A DNA stretch of 64,000 nucleotides from Medicago truncatula (GCF_003473485.1 NC_053042.1:54957762-55021761); one strand, 5' to 3'. Positions 11,588 through 22,789 are shown, counted from the stretch's first letter. The notes: a model not told the origin generated them from the letters alone. Numbers and translations are program-made.

Positions 11588-13835
11588 TCATGTAACGGGG
11601 AATACATCGTCGTCGTCGTCACTATCTATGTCCATGAACCTGAGCTTAAGATCATCCCATCCAGGACCTTTATACTTAAAACTTGAATTCAGATAGCAAT
11701 TTGTCTCCTGAAATAAGTTCAAGTGATCCACAAGCTTATGATACGCATTGCATTCACAACACTGCCAACAATGGGAAACACAAAAATATTGTCAGCTTTC
11801 TTTCCATCAGTCTACACAAGCTTATGATACGCATTGCATTCACAACACTTTCTAGCAATGAAATTTGTCACTCCAGAATATCGACATCAGTCTTTTTAGA
11901 GTGGGTTTGAAGGTTTTTAAGTTCAACCGTCAAGGTTGAAGTGGATTTTGCTCATTCATATATGAAGTGCAAATATGATGAAAAATTATGATATGGTACA
12001 TATTTTCTGTATACAAATAAATTATGTAAAAATATTAAAATCATAATACTATCAAATTTATAAACACTTAATTAACAAGTCTCTTTCTCTAATACATACT
12101 AATCCCACATATAGTATGTAAAAGAAATGAGATAAACTTATCATTCTATGTTAGTCTCAAAAAGAACAAGCAAAGCCAAATCATAAGCCTTTAGAGGCTT
12201 CAAAACCATTGATTTAAAATCGGTTTCAAAACCATGCAAAGTGGCCCACAAAGTAGTTCAATGTTTTAATATTGAAAAGAAAAAAAAATAGTTGAAGAAC
12301 TGTCGACGATCAAACTCATATCTTGGTGTGGCAAGTTAAGCTCCTACCAACACAGTACACATATCACAAATACATGCATTATTGTTCTATATTATTTTCT
12401 GTGTGTGTGTCCAAATAGTGTCTAAACTCGTGTGACCACACAAAAACTACTCAAGCTTTTATTGTAATGGTGTGGGATGAGGGAGAGTAATATGCTTATT
12501 TTCACACTTAGTACACTCAAAGTCATGATTCTATTTGGTTTGCACAAACAACAAACTATTCCAAAACCTAAAAGAAGATAAAATAATGAGATTGTATCAA
12601 AGATTAGATAAAAAAAAAAAAAAAAGTATATGCTATAGTGTCAAGGGAAATAATTGGTTAAAGAAAGATTCGAAAAACCATCAATTTGATTCAAGTCTAA
12701 TCTATATGGGATTCACAAACAAATACTGAAACATAAGTGTTGATATTTTCCTATCAGCTTTCCTAATTCTCAGGGCCAACTTGAAGTCTAGCATCATATG
12801 GCAATTTATACTTGTCATCTTTGATAGCTTAAATTTCAAACTCCAATGGTTAGCTAGTTATTTGAAGATCATGTTTAAATTATAAATGGCATTTCAGGAT
12901 TTCCCCTTGTTTATGATAAATATTAGCTAAATATTTCAGTTTAAAAGACACACTGCCTGTCTTAAGCAGCAATCCATGACAGTTCACAACATAAATAATT
13001 GAACCAAACTTGAGCAGCTCAGCTACACAATCAACATGCAAAATTTTAATGTTTGAGAGTTTGGGTCAAATATAATGCAACATTCCTACTTCCTTAAAAA
13101 GCATTGTTACCTGAACAAAAACAGTGCCATCAGTGTAAGCATGAGGATTAATAGCGCGAGTAGTTCGCTGGCCACAGATGGTACAAGTAAAAGCGATGAG
13201 CATCCTTCGCCTGGGAGATTTAGTGAAGAGTGACCATGGGAAAGTGGAAATATTCTCAGTCCCAGATTGGCCATCCTTGCCAACAGCAGGAACAGGGGGA
13301 CCTTCCATTCCAGAACCTGTTGTCCATCCTCTACCTGTTGCTGCACTCAACACCAACCCCATCGCCGCATCCTGATCCCACAAATTATAATCAGAATTTA
13401 ATGAATTTCATAAGTCAAAAAATAAATAAATAAATAAATAAATAGGGAAATTAGGGTTAGAGAGAGAGAAACATTACATACATTGGAAAGAGGCGAAATG
13501 GAGAAACAGCGATTAGTGGGAACTGGAGAAAGGTTGAAGTTGATTTGGTTTGATGATTTAGATTGCGATTCTGAATCGTTGTTACCATCGTCACCTGAAA
13601 GAATTAAAAAAAAAAAAAAAAAAAATTAATGATGGAATTAGAAGATTGATGAAAGAAAAGATTGATCGAGAAGAGAATACAGACGCTTGGAGGAAGGTAG
13701 ACGAAAGTGGAAGGTTTTCTTGGAAGAAAGAGATGATGATGATGATGTTCTTGTTGAAGAAGAAGGGAAGATAGAGAAAGAAGGTAGAGTTGTTGTTGTT
13801 GCAGAAGATGAACTCAAAGATTCCATCATCATCAA
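11588..13835 (-). CDS. DNL-type (Zim17/HEP-like) zinc-finger protein, organelle-targeted
   Basis: Four exons read on the minus strand: 13685-13835, 13482-13594, 13111-13371 and 11588-11761, giving 232 residues with all junctions in frame. The N-terminus is rich in Ser, Thr and Arg with almost no acidic residues (MMMMESLSSSSATTTT), typical of a chloroplast or mitochondrial transit peptide. The zinc ribbon has CTIC (Cys151, Cys154) in exon 3 and CCEC (Cys176/Cys179) at the start of exon 4, with RTTRAINPHAYTDGTVFVQ between. Proteins of this family assist organellar Hsp70 chaperones; that role is inferred from the family. The tail ends in an acidic DIDSDDDDD run. Where the family is named for Asp-Asn-Leu, this copy reads Asp-His-Leu (VDHLNLF). 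The closest named relatives I recall are plant proteins like At5g27280. The start is the first of four ATGs in a row. Confidence 0.88.
11730..11849 (-). repeat. 34-bp direct repeat duplicating the start of the DNL last exon
   Basis: The 34-bp sequence at 11730-11763 (start of exon 4 with its acceptor, on the minus strand) recurs at 11816-11849, 86 bp further into the intron. The intronic copy encodes the same CCECNAYHKLV and then an in-frame TAG. It has an AG directly before it but a weak pyrimidine tract. Confidence 0.85.
13400..13444. repeat. (AAAT)n microsatellite in DNL gene intron 2
   Basis: A run of AAATAAATAAAT units at about 13420-13444, in the intron between exons 2 and 3. Confidence 0.8.
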
Positions 13836-14844
13836 GATTGATTCTCAATCTCAAAAATTGCACAAAACAAAATATAACACCTCCTGTCTTCACCTCAAAA
13901 ATATCCCGACACAAACACAGCAATACACCGCAAATAATATTTATATTAAATATTAGTCCTTACTTAATACATAAAATTCTTTTTTAAGACCCAATATCTT
14001 CCAAATAATTTTAGTGTTAAAATTCAAATCCAAAGACCTTAGTTAAAGAACACTAAAAAAAGTCCTTACACCATCTTTAATGGGAGAGTTTTAAATATTT
14101 AAGATTCATTGCCTATTAGATGCTCCATTGACACCTATTAGATATCTCATTGAAGATAAACTTTTTCGGGGTTTTATAAAATACACAGTTTTACTTAAGA
14201 CTCTAAATCTTAAGAGAGATCCATACATTTTTAATATTAAAAAATTAAAATATAATGACATAAAGTTATTGATAGTTGATTAGTGTGTTTCATTTAAGAA
14301 ATTTGTGAGATGCTGAATTGAAATGATTGAGTGCTCATTAGGTACTATTATTGAAAATTTATAAATGAGTAACATGCACATATAAGACCCATATCCAAAA
14401 ATATGTGTCTTCTTTGTAGATGCTCTTATTGTCTTATTTTACATCATTTAGTCTATAAACTTGAAAAAATAGTATTTTGTTTTGTTTGTAACATTGATTA
14501 GAGGGAGAGGGAGTCTATAAACTTGAAAAATAGTTTTTTTTTTATTTTTTTTATTTTTTTATTGTGAGGTAAGGAGGCATGAGGAGTAAAAACTAAATTT
14601 CCGCTTTCAACATTCAACATGGTTCTCTTTGTAATTGTTGTTTGTTTTTTTTAAGCGAAATTTTCTTTTCTTTCTTATTACCAACCACAACCTGTTGTCA
14701 TACACAACTTGCAACTTTGTTTTTTCTAAATTGTATGGATAAAAAAAAACCTATTTATTTAAATAATTTTGGTATTTGCACTCGAAAAATTTAAGTAACA
14801 CTACTATAAATAAAATAGTTTATATTATTATTATTATTTCATGA
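13836..14844. other. DNL gene 5' flank and intergenic
   Basis: Upstream region of the minus-strand DNL gene followed by AT-rich spacer. No open frame with protein character, and no clear element ends. Confidence 0.45.
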
Positions 14845-14930
14845 TTTTTTTTTTTTTGGTAAATAGAAATGATAAAGTCATTATAAACTCACACACATAA
14901 GTGGAGGTACCGGAGTTCGAACCCCGGTCA
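14845..14930. mobile_element. SINE-like remnant with tRNA B-box
   Basis: A T-run is followed by about 60 bp ending in GGAGTTCGAACCCCGG, which matches the internal B-box of a tRNA-type promoter (GGTTCGAANCC). Only a fragment; no complete tRNA fold is seen. Confidence 0.45.
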
Positions 14931-15417
14931 TGATTTTCTTTTCTAACTGCATTAAGAAAATAATGAATGCAATAATATATGGATGACAATTTTATAACAA
15001 AATATAGGGTTAACTTTTTTGAGGGGAAAGTATAGGGTTAACGTGATTACTATGTTTTTACTCCATAAAATATAATGCAGACATCACCTCCCTCTACCCT
15101 TCACGACCCTCAAGTTAAATCAAACCCTACTCAATAATTTTAGAAAAACTATAAATGCCTTTCAAACATTTAATTTCGGTCCAACCCTTAATTTCGTTAA
15201 CATTCCTCATATAGTGATGGGGATATTGTGATTTTAAATCAAGTTATGGCCCTTTATCAGACGGTTGTGCTAGGAACCCAATTTTGAGAAAATCTATAAT
15301 TCATCAACTGTGGAAACCATGTATACACATAACTTGGTTGTGTGTGCGCATGTGTTAGATGTGTAGTAATTCACAAGTGAAATGTTTCTTTATAAAAAAC
15401 AAAGCAAACAAATTAAA
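14931..15417. other. Intergenic, no gene seen
   Basis: AT-rich spacer between the SINE-like remnant and the next MITE; nothing recognised. Confidence 0.4.
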
Positions 15418-15757
15418 GAGTGTGTTTGGTTTGCAAATCAGCAAGTATTGGACAGAACAGTACAAGATAGAACAGTACAACACAAGACAGAATAGCACAG
15501 GACAAATTTTTTATGGCATTGAGTAATTTTTTGTTTTATACGATTTTTAAAGGACAAAATGCTATTTTAGTATTTTAAACAACTTGTACGTGGGACAAAA
15601 AGTTGTGTTGTGGTTTGGTGAGGGACAAAAATATGAGTTTTTGTCTTGTCCCTTGCCTCCAGTTTGTCCTGTACCTGAAACAGTTTTACAAATCAAACAC
15701 TGGACAACTAGAGTTATTCTGTCTTGTCCTTCATTTTTTAGCAAATCAAACGCACCC
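15418..15757. mobile_element. MITE with GTGTGTTTGGTTTGC ends
   Basis: The ends GAGTGTGTTTGGTTTGCAAA and GCAAATCAAACGCACCC are inverted. Inside are repeated GGACAGAACAGTACAAGA-type motifs on the left and TTGTCCTGTACC-type complements on the right. The target duplication is unclear and no superfamily is claimed. Confidence 0.6.
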
Positions 15758-16158
15758 AAAGTGAAAGAAAAAAAAACCTCCCCTTAAAACAAGTAGTAGT
15801 GACTCTCAATCTAAAGTTCTGATCAACAATGTCTGTTTGTATAGACAGCAGAATCATCAATCGTGTACTCGGGAGGTCAAAATCAATCTTTGAACACCCA
15901 AAAAAAGAAGGATTAAAGCCTTAAACAAACACATAAAAGACGAGTAATTTACATCACAATAACATAAAGAACTAATTATGTGTGTGCTATAGATCAAACT
16001 TCATAAAAATAAAAATAAAAGACCACAAATAAAATTGAAGGGCAGTTGTATATGCACGGAGTACTGTTAAGACAGTATGCAAGATTCTACTCAACAGTTA
16101 TTCTTAAACCTATGTTATATATACAATTGGCTAACATTGTCAACATGCAGAACTCAAC

Positions 16159-17273
16159 TCAACTGAACAAGTCATCTTGGTTGGTTGCATCTCCATCATC
16201 ATCACCATCATCGTCAGTAGAATCGTCACTAATAGTATTGAATGTCAGTATCAAGTCTAAAAGTTCTTGATCTGCAGTTGAGTGTTCTACAGTGTTTTCT
16301 GTCCTAGCCCTCCGTCTTGGAAGTGAAAACAGTTGCAACATCAGGTCTTCCTGAGAAGCTATCTGGTACATCCAGCCCCTAGCCTTGGGTTTCTGTCGGA
16401 CACACAAAATTATTATCAATTCGCATCATTACAAACCACCAGAAAAATTATCATCTTTGCCATTGTCATCATTATTATCATCACCAACACCATCGTTGTC
16501 ATCATTATTACAATCATTGACATCACCTTCGTCACATTCATCAATATCATCGTCGTCTTCTTCATCATCACAACCTTCATCGTCATCCTCGTCCTCATTA
16601 TCATCATCAATATCATCATCATCATCAAACATATCACCATCACACATATCATCATCATCATCATCATCAAACATTTCATCAATAAAATTGTCATGGTCGT
16701 CGCTGTCATCCTCATCATCATCACTCTCAAACCAATGAATTTCATCAAATATGACAACCTTTTTCAAAGTAACAGCAGAGAAATTAGTTCCTCTGCTGCT
16801 TAATAGTTCACTCGTGTAACATAAACATCAATATTTATATGATAAATCATTTAACAATAACAGACCAGTACTAGTGTAAAAATCATGTTGGTTGAGGATT
16901 TTCCAAGACGAGGATATTAAATTTTCTTTTATTAGAATTTAGAAGCATTTTAAATCAGGGGTAAAAAGTATTAATGCTAGTATTTAATAAAATTATTTGT
17001 GAGATCATAGTACTTATCAGGCTTTGCATTCATAACACCCACCAAACTCCCTATGGCCAGCATGTTCAAGCCTTGTTATTATGTTATTTAGGTCTTAACC
17101 GTGCTGCTGTCTAGATTCATCCCCATTTAACATGGTCAAATAGGCCCAGTCCATTATTCAAATACTACTAATCTAAAGAAACCCCCTTATGAACTGTTGT
17201 GGCCAGAAAATCAGATATTTTCCTTAAAAGATTATTTTAAACCAAAATCACGAGCTCTAAAAACAACTGATCT

Positions 17274-17354
<81 letters not shown>

Positions 17355-19641
17355 ATATATATATATATTCATGGAAGGGATATTTTCACGGCAGTCATAT
17401 CTTAAACTAGTTCAATACTATTACTTCGTCATAGAATTTCATATTATGCTCAACACATAATAACAGAAATGACTCGGCTTTTAACTGTTGTGACCTTCAA
17501 TAAATCACCCTTCATTAACTATTCTAATAGAAAACATTACTTTTATAGGTAAAAAATATGCTTTGGCAATAACGGAACCAGTTAATGAGCAAGCATACCA
17601 AAACTTTGCCCAGGACTACATAATCAAATCAGCAGTCTGGTCAAGGGAAGATTTGTTGTAGAGGATAAGAGTTGAGGTTTTTAATATTTGTGGTGTGGGT
17701 GATACCAGACTAGTATATTCTTGAACTGGTCAAGATTGAATGTCAGCCCGGCCGCCAGGTAGTTAGGGGAAAGATGACCAAAACAAACTTCTATGTTTAT
17801 GAAAACTGTCCCAGTTAGAGATATATATATAAATAAAACTAGCGTCATGCTAACATGTGCCCTACGGGGACTAGTTAAGGAAAATAAACAGAGAAGTTTA
17901 TATTGAAAATGACAATTTCAAAGTTCCAAAAAAATTAAATACCTCTTTCCAACACAACATTTCTATGTTGACTTCCTTAACTTGTGTTATAAGTGCACTA
18001 ACTAGTTCGAAGCATAAAAGGCATCATCCACATAAGATAATATATGATTTTTGGTTGAGTTCTGAAATGCATTAACTAGCTCAAGAAGAATGAATTCATA
18101 CCTGCTCAATATTTTTGGGCAAAGTAGCTTTCTCGAGGGCCTTTGGAGTCCATATCTTGATGTCATGCTCAATACCGCTGCTTGCAAGAACTGTTGAATG
18201 AGGATGAGACTCGATACAGTTCACAACATGCTTGTCTGCTTCCATGACACGAATAAGCTCACCACCTTTCTTCTTCCATGTGAAAATACGACCACAGTCT
18301 GACCCACTCACCACATACTCACAATTAGGCCCAAAGAAATTAACACCCTTCACTGTCTCGCAATTCCTGTGTCCTTTGAAAACTTGAGGCGCGATTTTAA
18401 CATCAGCATCTGTGTTTGATGGAGATCGTGCAGATCCATGACTGCCTCCTGCTTCACTTGTATCACTATCCACAGATATAGGGGATCCGGGAACAGGGTC
18501 CAGTCCCAAACCCATATCTTGTGTAAACAGATAAATAAATTCATCATTGTATGACACAAGAAGCTCCCTTTGTTCAGAAAAGGCCAGGCCTGTTATTCCT
18601 ACTCTCTCATCACCAATCAAGTGCGGAGGGCAAAAGTAGTCAGTTGGTTGACCAAAATCGGTGGATGCATCCCATTTATACTTGCGGATATCAAAAAGTC
18701 GGGTATACTCATCAGACCCAGCAACCGCAAAGAGATTTGGGTTCCTTGGATCAATTGCAATTGCATTAAGATGGATAACTGGCATGTAATTCCAACTATC
18801 CTTTAGTGGCTTGCAGGTGAAAAGTTCTGTTGCAGTCCCAGTTCTAAGATCAAACTGTAAAGATAGTTGGTGAGAAAGGACTAATCGATAAAGAACAAAA
18901 AACTATTAGTATACAAAAAATGCAATGACTCACATGCTGTACTAATCCATCTTCACCGCAAGTGTAAAATATATGAGGACTACCAGGTTCGATAGCCAAC
19001 TTATGAGCCCGTCCTTGATGCTTCCCCAATAACTTGGTTTCCACATGTCCGTCTTCAAGAAGTTGAGCATGTCTCGCCTAAAATTGATAGTTTAAATAAA
19101 CAAAAACACCCTTGTTTTAGTAAAAAGGCCTAATGACATAATAAGAATAATGGATTATGTGTGTGGATACCTGGCCATCAGCAGCACAAGTGACAATGCT
19201 ACGATCATAGGAGTGAGACATGAACTTCGCCTGGAAAACATTGTTACTATGACCGGAATGGAAGGAGAGCTTAACACGGCCGGTTTCCCAATCCCAGAGA
19301 ATAATCCTCCTGTCATCAGAACCTGAAAGCAGAATGTCACCATCTGCATTGAAGCATACAGTGTTGACACAGCCTCTGTGCTTGTCGAGCTTTTTAAATA
19401 CATCAAGTCGAAGAACAAGATCCTAAATCACGTAATAACATCAATTAATCAGATTACAGGAAACAAATTCATATGTATATGTTTTGAAACCCTAATTAAA
19501 AAACAAACTAAAATCTAGAGAAATGGTGACCTCGGAGGCGGCGAGGCGGTTAGGGAATATTCTGGCAGGTAAGTGACCGAGCTCTCGATTGGAGAGATCG
19601 CGAAGGGGTTTGTGAACGCTGTTCCTTGCTCTCTTGTACAT
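16159..19641 (-). CDS. WD40-repeat protein, DCAF8/WDTC1-like
   Basis: Five exons on the minus strand: 19531-19641, 19171-19422, 18934-19077, 18102-18854 and 16159-16392, giving 497 residues with every junction in phase 0. The protein opens with MYKRARNSVHKPLRDLSNRE and then WD40 blades: HRGCVNTVCFNADGDILLSG, RIILWDWETG, LVQHFDLRTG, TRLFDIRKYKW, KGVNFFGPNCEYVVSGSD and DIKIWTPKA. The FDLR and FDIR endings resemble the WDxR motif by which substrate receptors dock to DDB1-CUL4 ubiquitin ligases. Plant relatives include At4g35140 and At4g38480. A low-complexity Ser/Asp linker (about PISVDSDTSEAGGSHGSARS) splits two blades. The tail is acidic (DDSTDDDGDDDGDATNQDD). The last intron (16393-18101) is unusually long and holds two microsatellites and a MITE. 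The promoter is cut short at 19790 by a Tourist-like element. The ligase role is inferred from the family. Confidence 0.88.
16434..16738. repeat. Imperfect (TCA/TCG)n trinucleotide tract in the last DCAF8-like intron
   Basis: About 300 bp dominated by ATC/TCA/TCG triplets on the plus strand, which are GAT/GAC (Asp) triplets on the gene's strand. An uninterrupted Asp-rich frame runs from about 16758 to 16429 in gene orientation. Confidence 0.85.
17277..17352. repeat. (AT)38 microsatellite
   Basis: A perfect AT run, with a second short (AT) run after a CC interruption. It lies within the last intron of the DCAF8-like gene. Confidence 0.95.
17846..18000. mobile_element. Probable MITE, GCTAACATGTGCCCT family
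   Basis: The ends CATGCTAACATGTGCCCTA...AGTTAAGG and CCTTAACTTGTGTTATAAGTGC are roughly inverted and resemble the element at 47775-47956. It sits just downstream of exon 4 in gene orientation. Boundaries are approximate. Confidence 0.45.
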
Positions 19642-19789
19642 CCTGCTGAGAAAAGGAAAAGGGTAAAGTTAATTAGGGTACGAGATTGATGAAAAAAATG
19701 GTGATCTGAGAGTGGGGTCCTTTCTTCTGCGTGCGTGTTTCTTCAACAAGATCACGTAAATTTACTCTGTTAACGTGGCACGCGACTTA
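19642..19789 (-). promoter_or_regulatory. Short DCAF8-like gene 5' region
   Basis: Only 148 bp separate the start codon (19641) from the Tourist-like MITE. No clear TATA box is visible here on the minus strand, so transcription may start within or beyond the elements. Confidence 0.35.
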
Positions 19790-19927
19790 GTGCCTGTTTG
19801 GTATTGTGGTGGGAGCATAAATACCACTTCTCAATGCTAACCTACCGTGATTTTTGAGAAGCTTACAATTGTAGCTTTTGCCAAAACGTGAATACAAGCC
19901 TTATCCACCGCGGTAACAAACAGACAC
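19790..19927. mobile_element. Tourist-like (PIF/Harbinger) MITE
   Basis: The ends GTGCCTGTTTGGTATTGTGG and CCGCGGTAACAAACAGACAC are inverted, and the 138-bp element is flanked by TTA on both sides (19787-19789 and 19928-19930). A 3-bp TTA duplication is the hallmark of PIF/Harbinger MITEs. Confidence 0.8.
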
Positions 19928-20710
19928 TTAACCCCCAAACAAAATTGAAAGAGAATTGTTGTTGGCACATTGCATAAGAATGTGTCACACATGTAAATGA
20001 CGTTTTTGTCCCTCGGTAGTTAATTGCCGAAAAATTAGAAATACTGCCGAGGAACTACCGAGGATCTTCTGCTACAAATTTAGCAGAAGCTCTCTCATTC
20101 ATTATTCATCTCATCTTCTTCAAATTTCTCTCACAAATCTCTCTAAAAAACACAACTAAATCCAACCAAATTTATTAAATAAAATCATATTTTATTCAAC
20201 AAGTAAGTAATTATAATGTTATTAACTTATATTTTAGTTGTTATAAATATTTTTATTTTTTAGTTTTTGAGTACATTTATTATTTTTTAGTTTTTGACTA
20301 GATTTACATGTTATAATTAATTTTTAGGGTGGATGTTAATTGATTAATGTTGTTAAAATATTTGGATAATGTTTATGTTATAATTTAGAATTTTAGGGTT
20401 ATTTATTATTTTGTTGTTTTATATTTTTTTTTATTTTAGTTTTTAATTAGATTTACATGTTATAAATCATTTTTAGATTACATGTTAGTTGATTAATGTT
20501 ATATTATATGATTAAACATAAGTTGAATGATTTGTGTTATATTATATGATTAATTGTTTTATTTTAGTAAGAGTATATGATTTATAATTTTAGGGTTATT
20601 TTTATGAATTTTAGAGTCTATGTATAATGTGCATGTTAAGTGTTTGATGAAATGTTTTAATGAGTTTTTCATTGATTGTTTTTAATTTCTTATTGTGTAG
20701 ATTTGAAACA

Positions 20711-21058
20711 ATGGCCAGGTGGATCGACGTTCATGCGCAATTCAACGGCGGAGAACCTCAAAGGTTGAAGGTTTGATGCCTTGGTGTAACGTTAAGAGGT
20801 CTCAAGGATGAACTGACTGAATTCAACCAAGGAGTCAACCCCAGAGACACAAGGAGGGTGGAACACCTTCTGTATAAACGTCCAACGCTCGACGAGGGGA
20901 GAGTTTCATTCAGTTGGGTGGAATTAACAAACGACGAAAACGTGACGAGCATGTTTTGGGAGCACAGCATGTTCCAGTGGATCGATATGCGGGTGACGTT
21001 GCTGGGATCAACTGAAGATATCATCAACAACTTGATTCCGCCAGAAGATCGTCATTAG
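20711..21058 (+). pseudogene. Internal frame of Mutator-like element 1, one in-frame stop
   Basis: From ATG at 20711 a frame of 115 codons runs to TAG at 21056-21058 with a single TGA at codon 22 (20774-20776). It begins MARWIDVHAQFNGGEPQ and later has SFSWVELTNDENVTSMFWEH. Apart from the one stop the frame is clean, so it is a recently damaged gene or the TGA replaces a Trp codon. I do not recognise the family with certainty; the style resembles N-terminal parts of plant Mutator-type transposases, which is inference. It lies between a long AT-rich leader (20170-20700) and the twin hairpins. Confidence 0.55.
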
Positions 21059-21068
21059 TTAGGGTAAG

Positions 21069-21399
21069 GTGCATTCCAACTTCAACAATTGTCTTACCTT
21101 TGAATGAGATAAATTCAAACCTGCTAAACAACAGGACTCAAGCATTTCGCTCGGCATTCATGTTTTTCCTTTGAAAAGATTAAATTATTGTTAGGCTGGT
21201 TTAGATGAAGGTATTAAGTGTCAAGGAATGAACCTCATTTCGTTGGCACTTGAATACCATCATCTAAAGCAAGCCTAACAAAAATTTATTCTTTTCAAAG
21301 GAAAACATGAATGCTGGGTGAAATGTTTGAGTCTTGTTGTTTGGCAAGTTTGAATTGACCCCATTCAAAGGTAAGACAATTGTTGTAGTTGGAATGCAC
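21069..21399. repeat. Large hairpin 1 (arms about 160 bp)
   Basis: The left arm from 21069 (GTGCATTCCAACTTCAACAA) is mirrored by the right arm ending 21399 (TTGTAGTTGGAATGCAC), with matching sequence continuing inward to a loop of about 5 nt near 21231-21235. Arms agree at most positions with scattered mismatches. A transcript would form a long, almost unbroken stem. Confidence 0.88.
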
Positions 21400-21672
21400 A
21401 TTTCAACTGCAACAATTGTCTTACTCTGGATGGGGCAATTCAAACTTGTTAATCGGCAGGACTCCAACATTCGATAAGCGTCTTCAATGTTGGTATTCAA
21501 GTGTCAAGGAATGAACCTCATTCTTTTGACACTTGAATATCAGCGTTGAAGACGCTTGACACTTGAATATCAGCGTTGAAGACGCTGATCGAATACTAGA
21601 GTCATGCTGGTTAGCAAGTTTGAATTTGCCTCATTCAGTGGTAAGATGATTGTTGCAGTTGGAAGGTATATT
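21400..21672. repeat. Large hairpin 2, tandem to hairpin 1
   Basis: The left arm (TTTCAACTGCAACAATTGTC) is mirrored by the right arm (GATTGTTGCAGTTGGAAGG) around a centre near 21515-21520. It shares the AAGTGTCAAGGAATGAACCT core with hairpin 1, so the two are probably tandem copies of one inverted repeat. Its right arm contains the 30-bp tandem repeat listed next. Confidence 0.82.
21527..21586. repeat. Perfect 30-bp tandem repeat in hairpin 2
   Basis: Two exact copies of a 30-bp unit beginning TGACACTTGAATATCAGCGT, at 21527-21556 and 21557-21586. The extra copy would create a large bulge in one arm of the stem. Confidence 0.92.
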
Positions 21673-22789
21673 CCGGAATGTAATGTGCAATGCAATGTAA
21701 TGTGATAACATATATTTTGTTTTGAATGAAACAATAATTATCTTATTTATTCACTTTTCGAATTTATTTATTCATTATGCGATTTTAATTAGTTGGATTC
21801 ACGTTAGATTTAATTAGTTTTTTTTATTCGAATACGCAATTATTAAAAACGCGACTTTAATCGAAATTATTCCAAATGCGATTTTATTCTAAGTACCATA
21901 ATGTCAAACAAAATGTGCGGAACACAAAAATAAAACATAAAAAAAATCGAAAACAATTAGGCATTCATTCATTCATCCTCGTCACACAAGTCAATCGGGT
22001 TTCCCGCTACAGTCCCTGCGGCACCTTGTTTTGGTTGAGGACCAAAATAGCATGTCCTCCCGCTCCTCCTCAACCTCGAGTGAATGTACACCGGCACCTT
22101 CGAACCCTTCTTTTTTTCGGAACCATCGCAAACAATTCCGTGTCACGTCATAGGCGATTTTTCTTTGTTCTTCTCATCACCCTGAACGTTACCCTGATTC
22201 TGATTCTGAGACATATCTACATTAAAAACAAATGGCGATCAAAACCTCACTAAACAACAATGCCATAAAATCATAAAATCAAAAATTAAACCTAAACTTA
22301 AACTATCATCAAAACCTACACATAAACCTAAACAATTCTAACAATTCTACAACGATTCATCAAAACCTAAACCTAACAATTCAATAAAAGTTCTCTAACA
22401 ATTCTAACCTAAATTATCCTAACATATCATAAAATCCATATAATCGAAATTTAACAAAAAAAACAAACATTTCGACCACAAAACAACAATGCAATAGGAT
22501 TCATAAAACTTACTTGTTTTTGTGATTGAAATTGGCTTGGAATGACTTCAAATTGCTCAAAATCGCAGCAAGGAGAATAAAAAACGCAACAATGAAGTTT
22601 TGGAAACTCCTATGTCTGTTCTGTTCTTATAACATTTTCCCCGGCAGTTAACCACCGAGGTTTTCCTCGGCAATTAACTGCAGCCGGATTTCTAAAACTT
22701 CGGCAGTTAACTGCCGAGGGGGCAAAAACGTCATTTACCCGTGTGGCACAACCTTATGTAATTTGGGAACAACAATTCTCAAATTGAAA

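Larger units (their letters stand above)
19951..22780. mobile_element. Mutator-like element 1, 2.83 kb, with palindromic terminal repeats
   Basis: It starts GAGAATTGTTGTTGGCACA and ends with the complement CCCAAATTACATAAG...AACAACAATTCTC side. A perfect 9-bp duplication AAATTGAAA flanks it (19942-19950 and 22781-22789), supporting a Mutator-type element. Each end has two to three copies of palindromes like CGGCAGTTAACTGCCG. Inside are a plus-strand frame with one stop (20711-21058), two tandem hairpins (21069-21672) and a minus-strand frame scrap starting MSQNQNQGNVQGDEKNKEKS near 22214 that soon stops. No transposase catalytic domain is visible, so it is probably non-autonomous. Related copies lie at 39871-41148 and 41342-42857. 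Confidence 0.88.

Noticed and set aside
12900-13060. A minus-strand frame YVVNCHGLLLKTGSVSFK in the third DNL intron
   Set aside because: Looked like a missing exon at first, but it lacks the zinc-ribbon Cys pair. The true last exon at 11588-11761 joins exon 3 in frame without it.
13591-13956. Plus- and minus-strand frames over the DNL gene first exon
   Set aside because: Shadows of the Ser-rich transit-peptide exon and its A-rich intron.
16385-16803. Three overlapping long open frames of Ser-, Ile- or Met-rich sequence
   Set aside because: Shadows of the TCA/ATC triplet tract in other frames. Only the Asp-rich minus-strand frame is kept, as a tentative alternative exon.
17197-17460. 87-codon frame of alternating Tyr-Ile
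   Set aside because: Direct translation of the AT microsatellite.
21876-22253. 125-codon plus-strand frame inside Mutator-like element 1
   Set aside because: Composition is random-looking. The opposite strand has a better, though broken, frame starting MSQNQNQGN.
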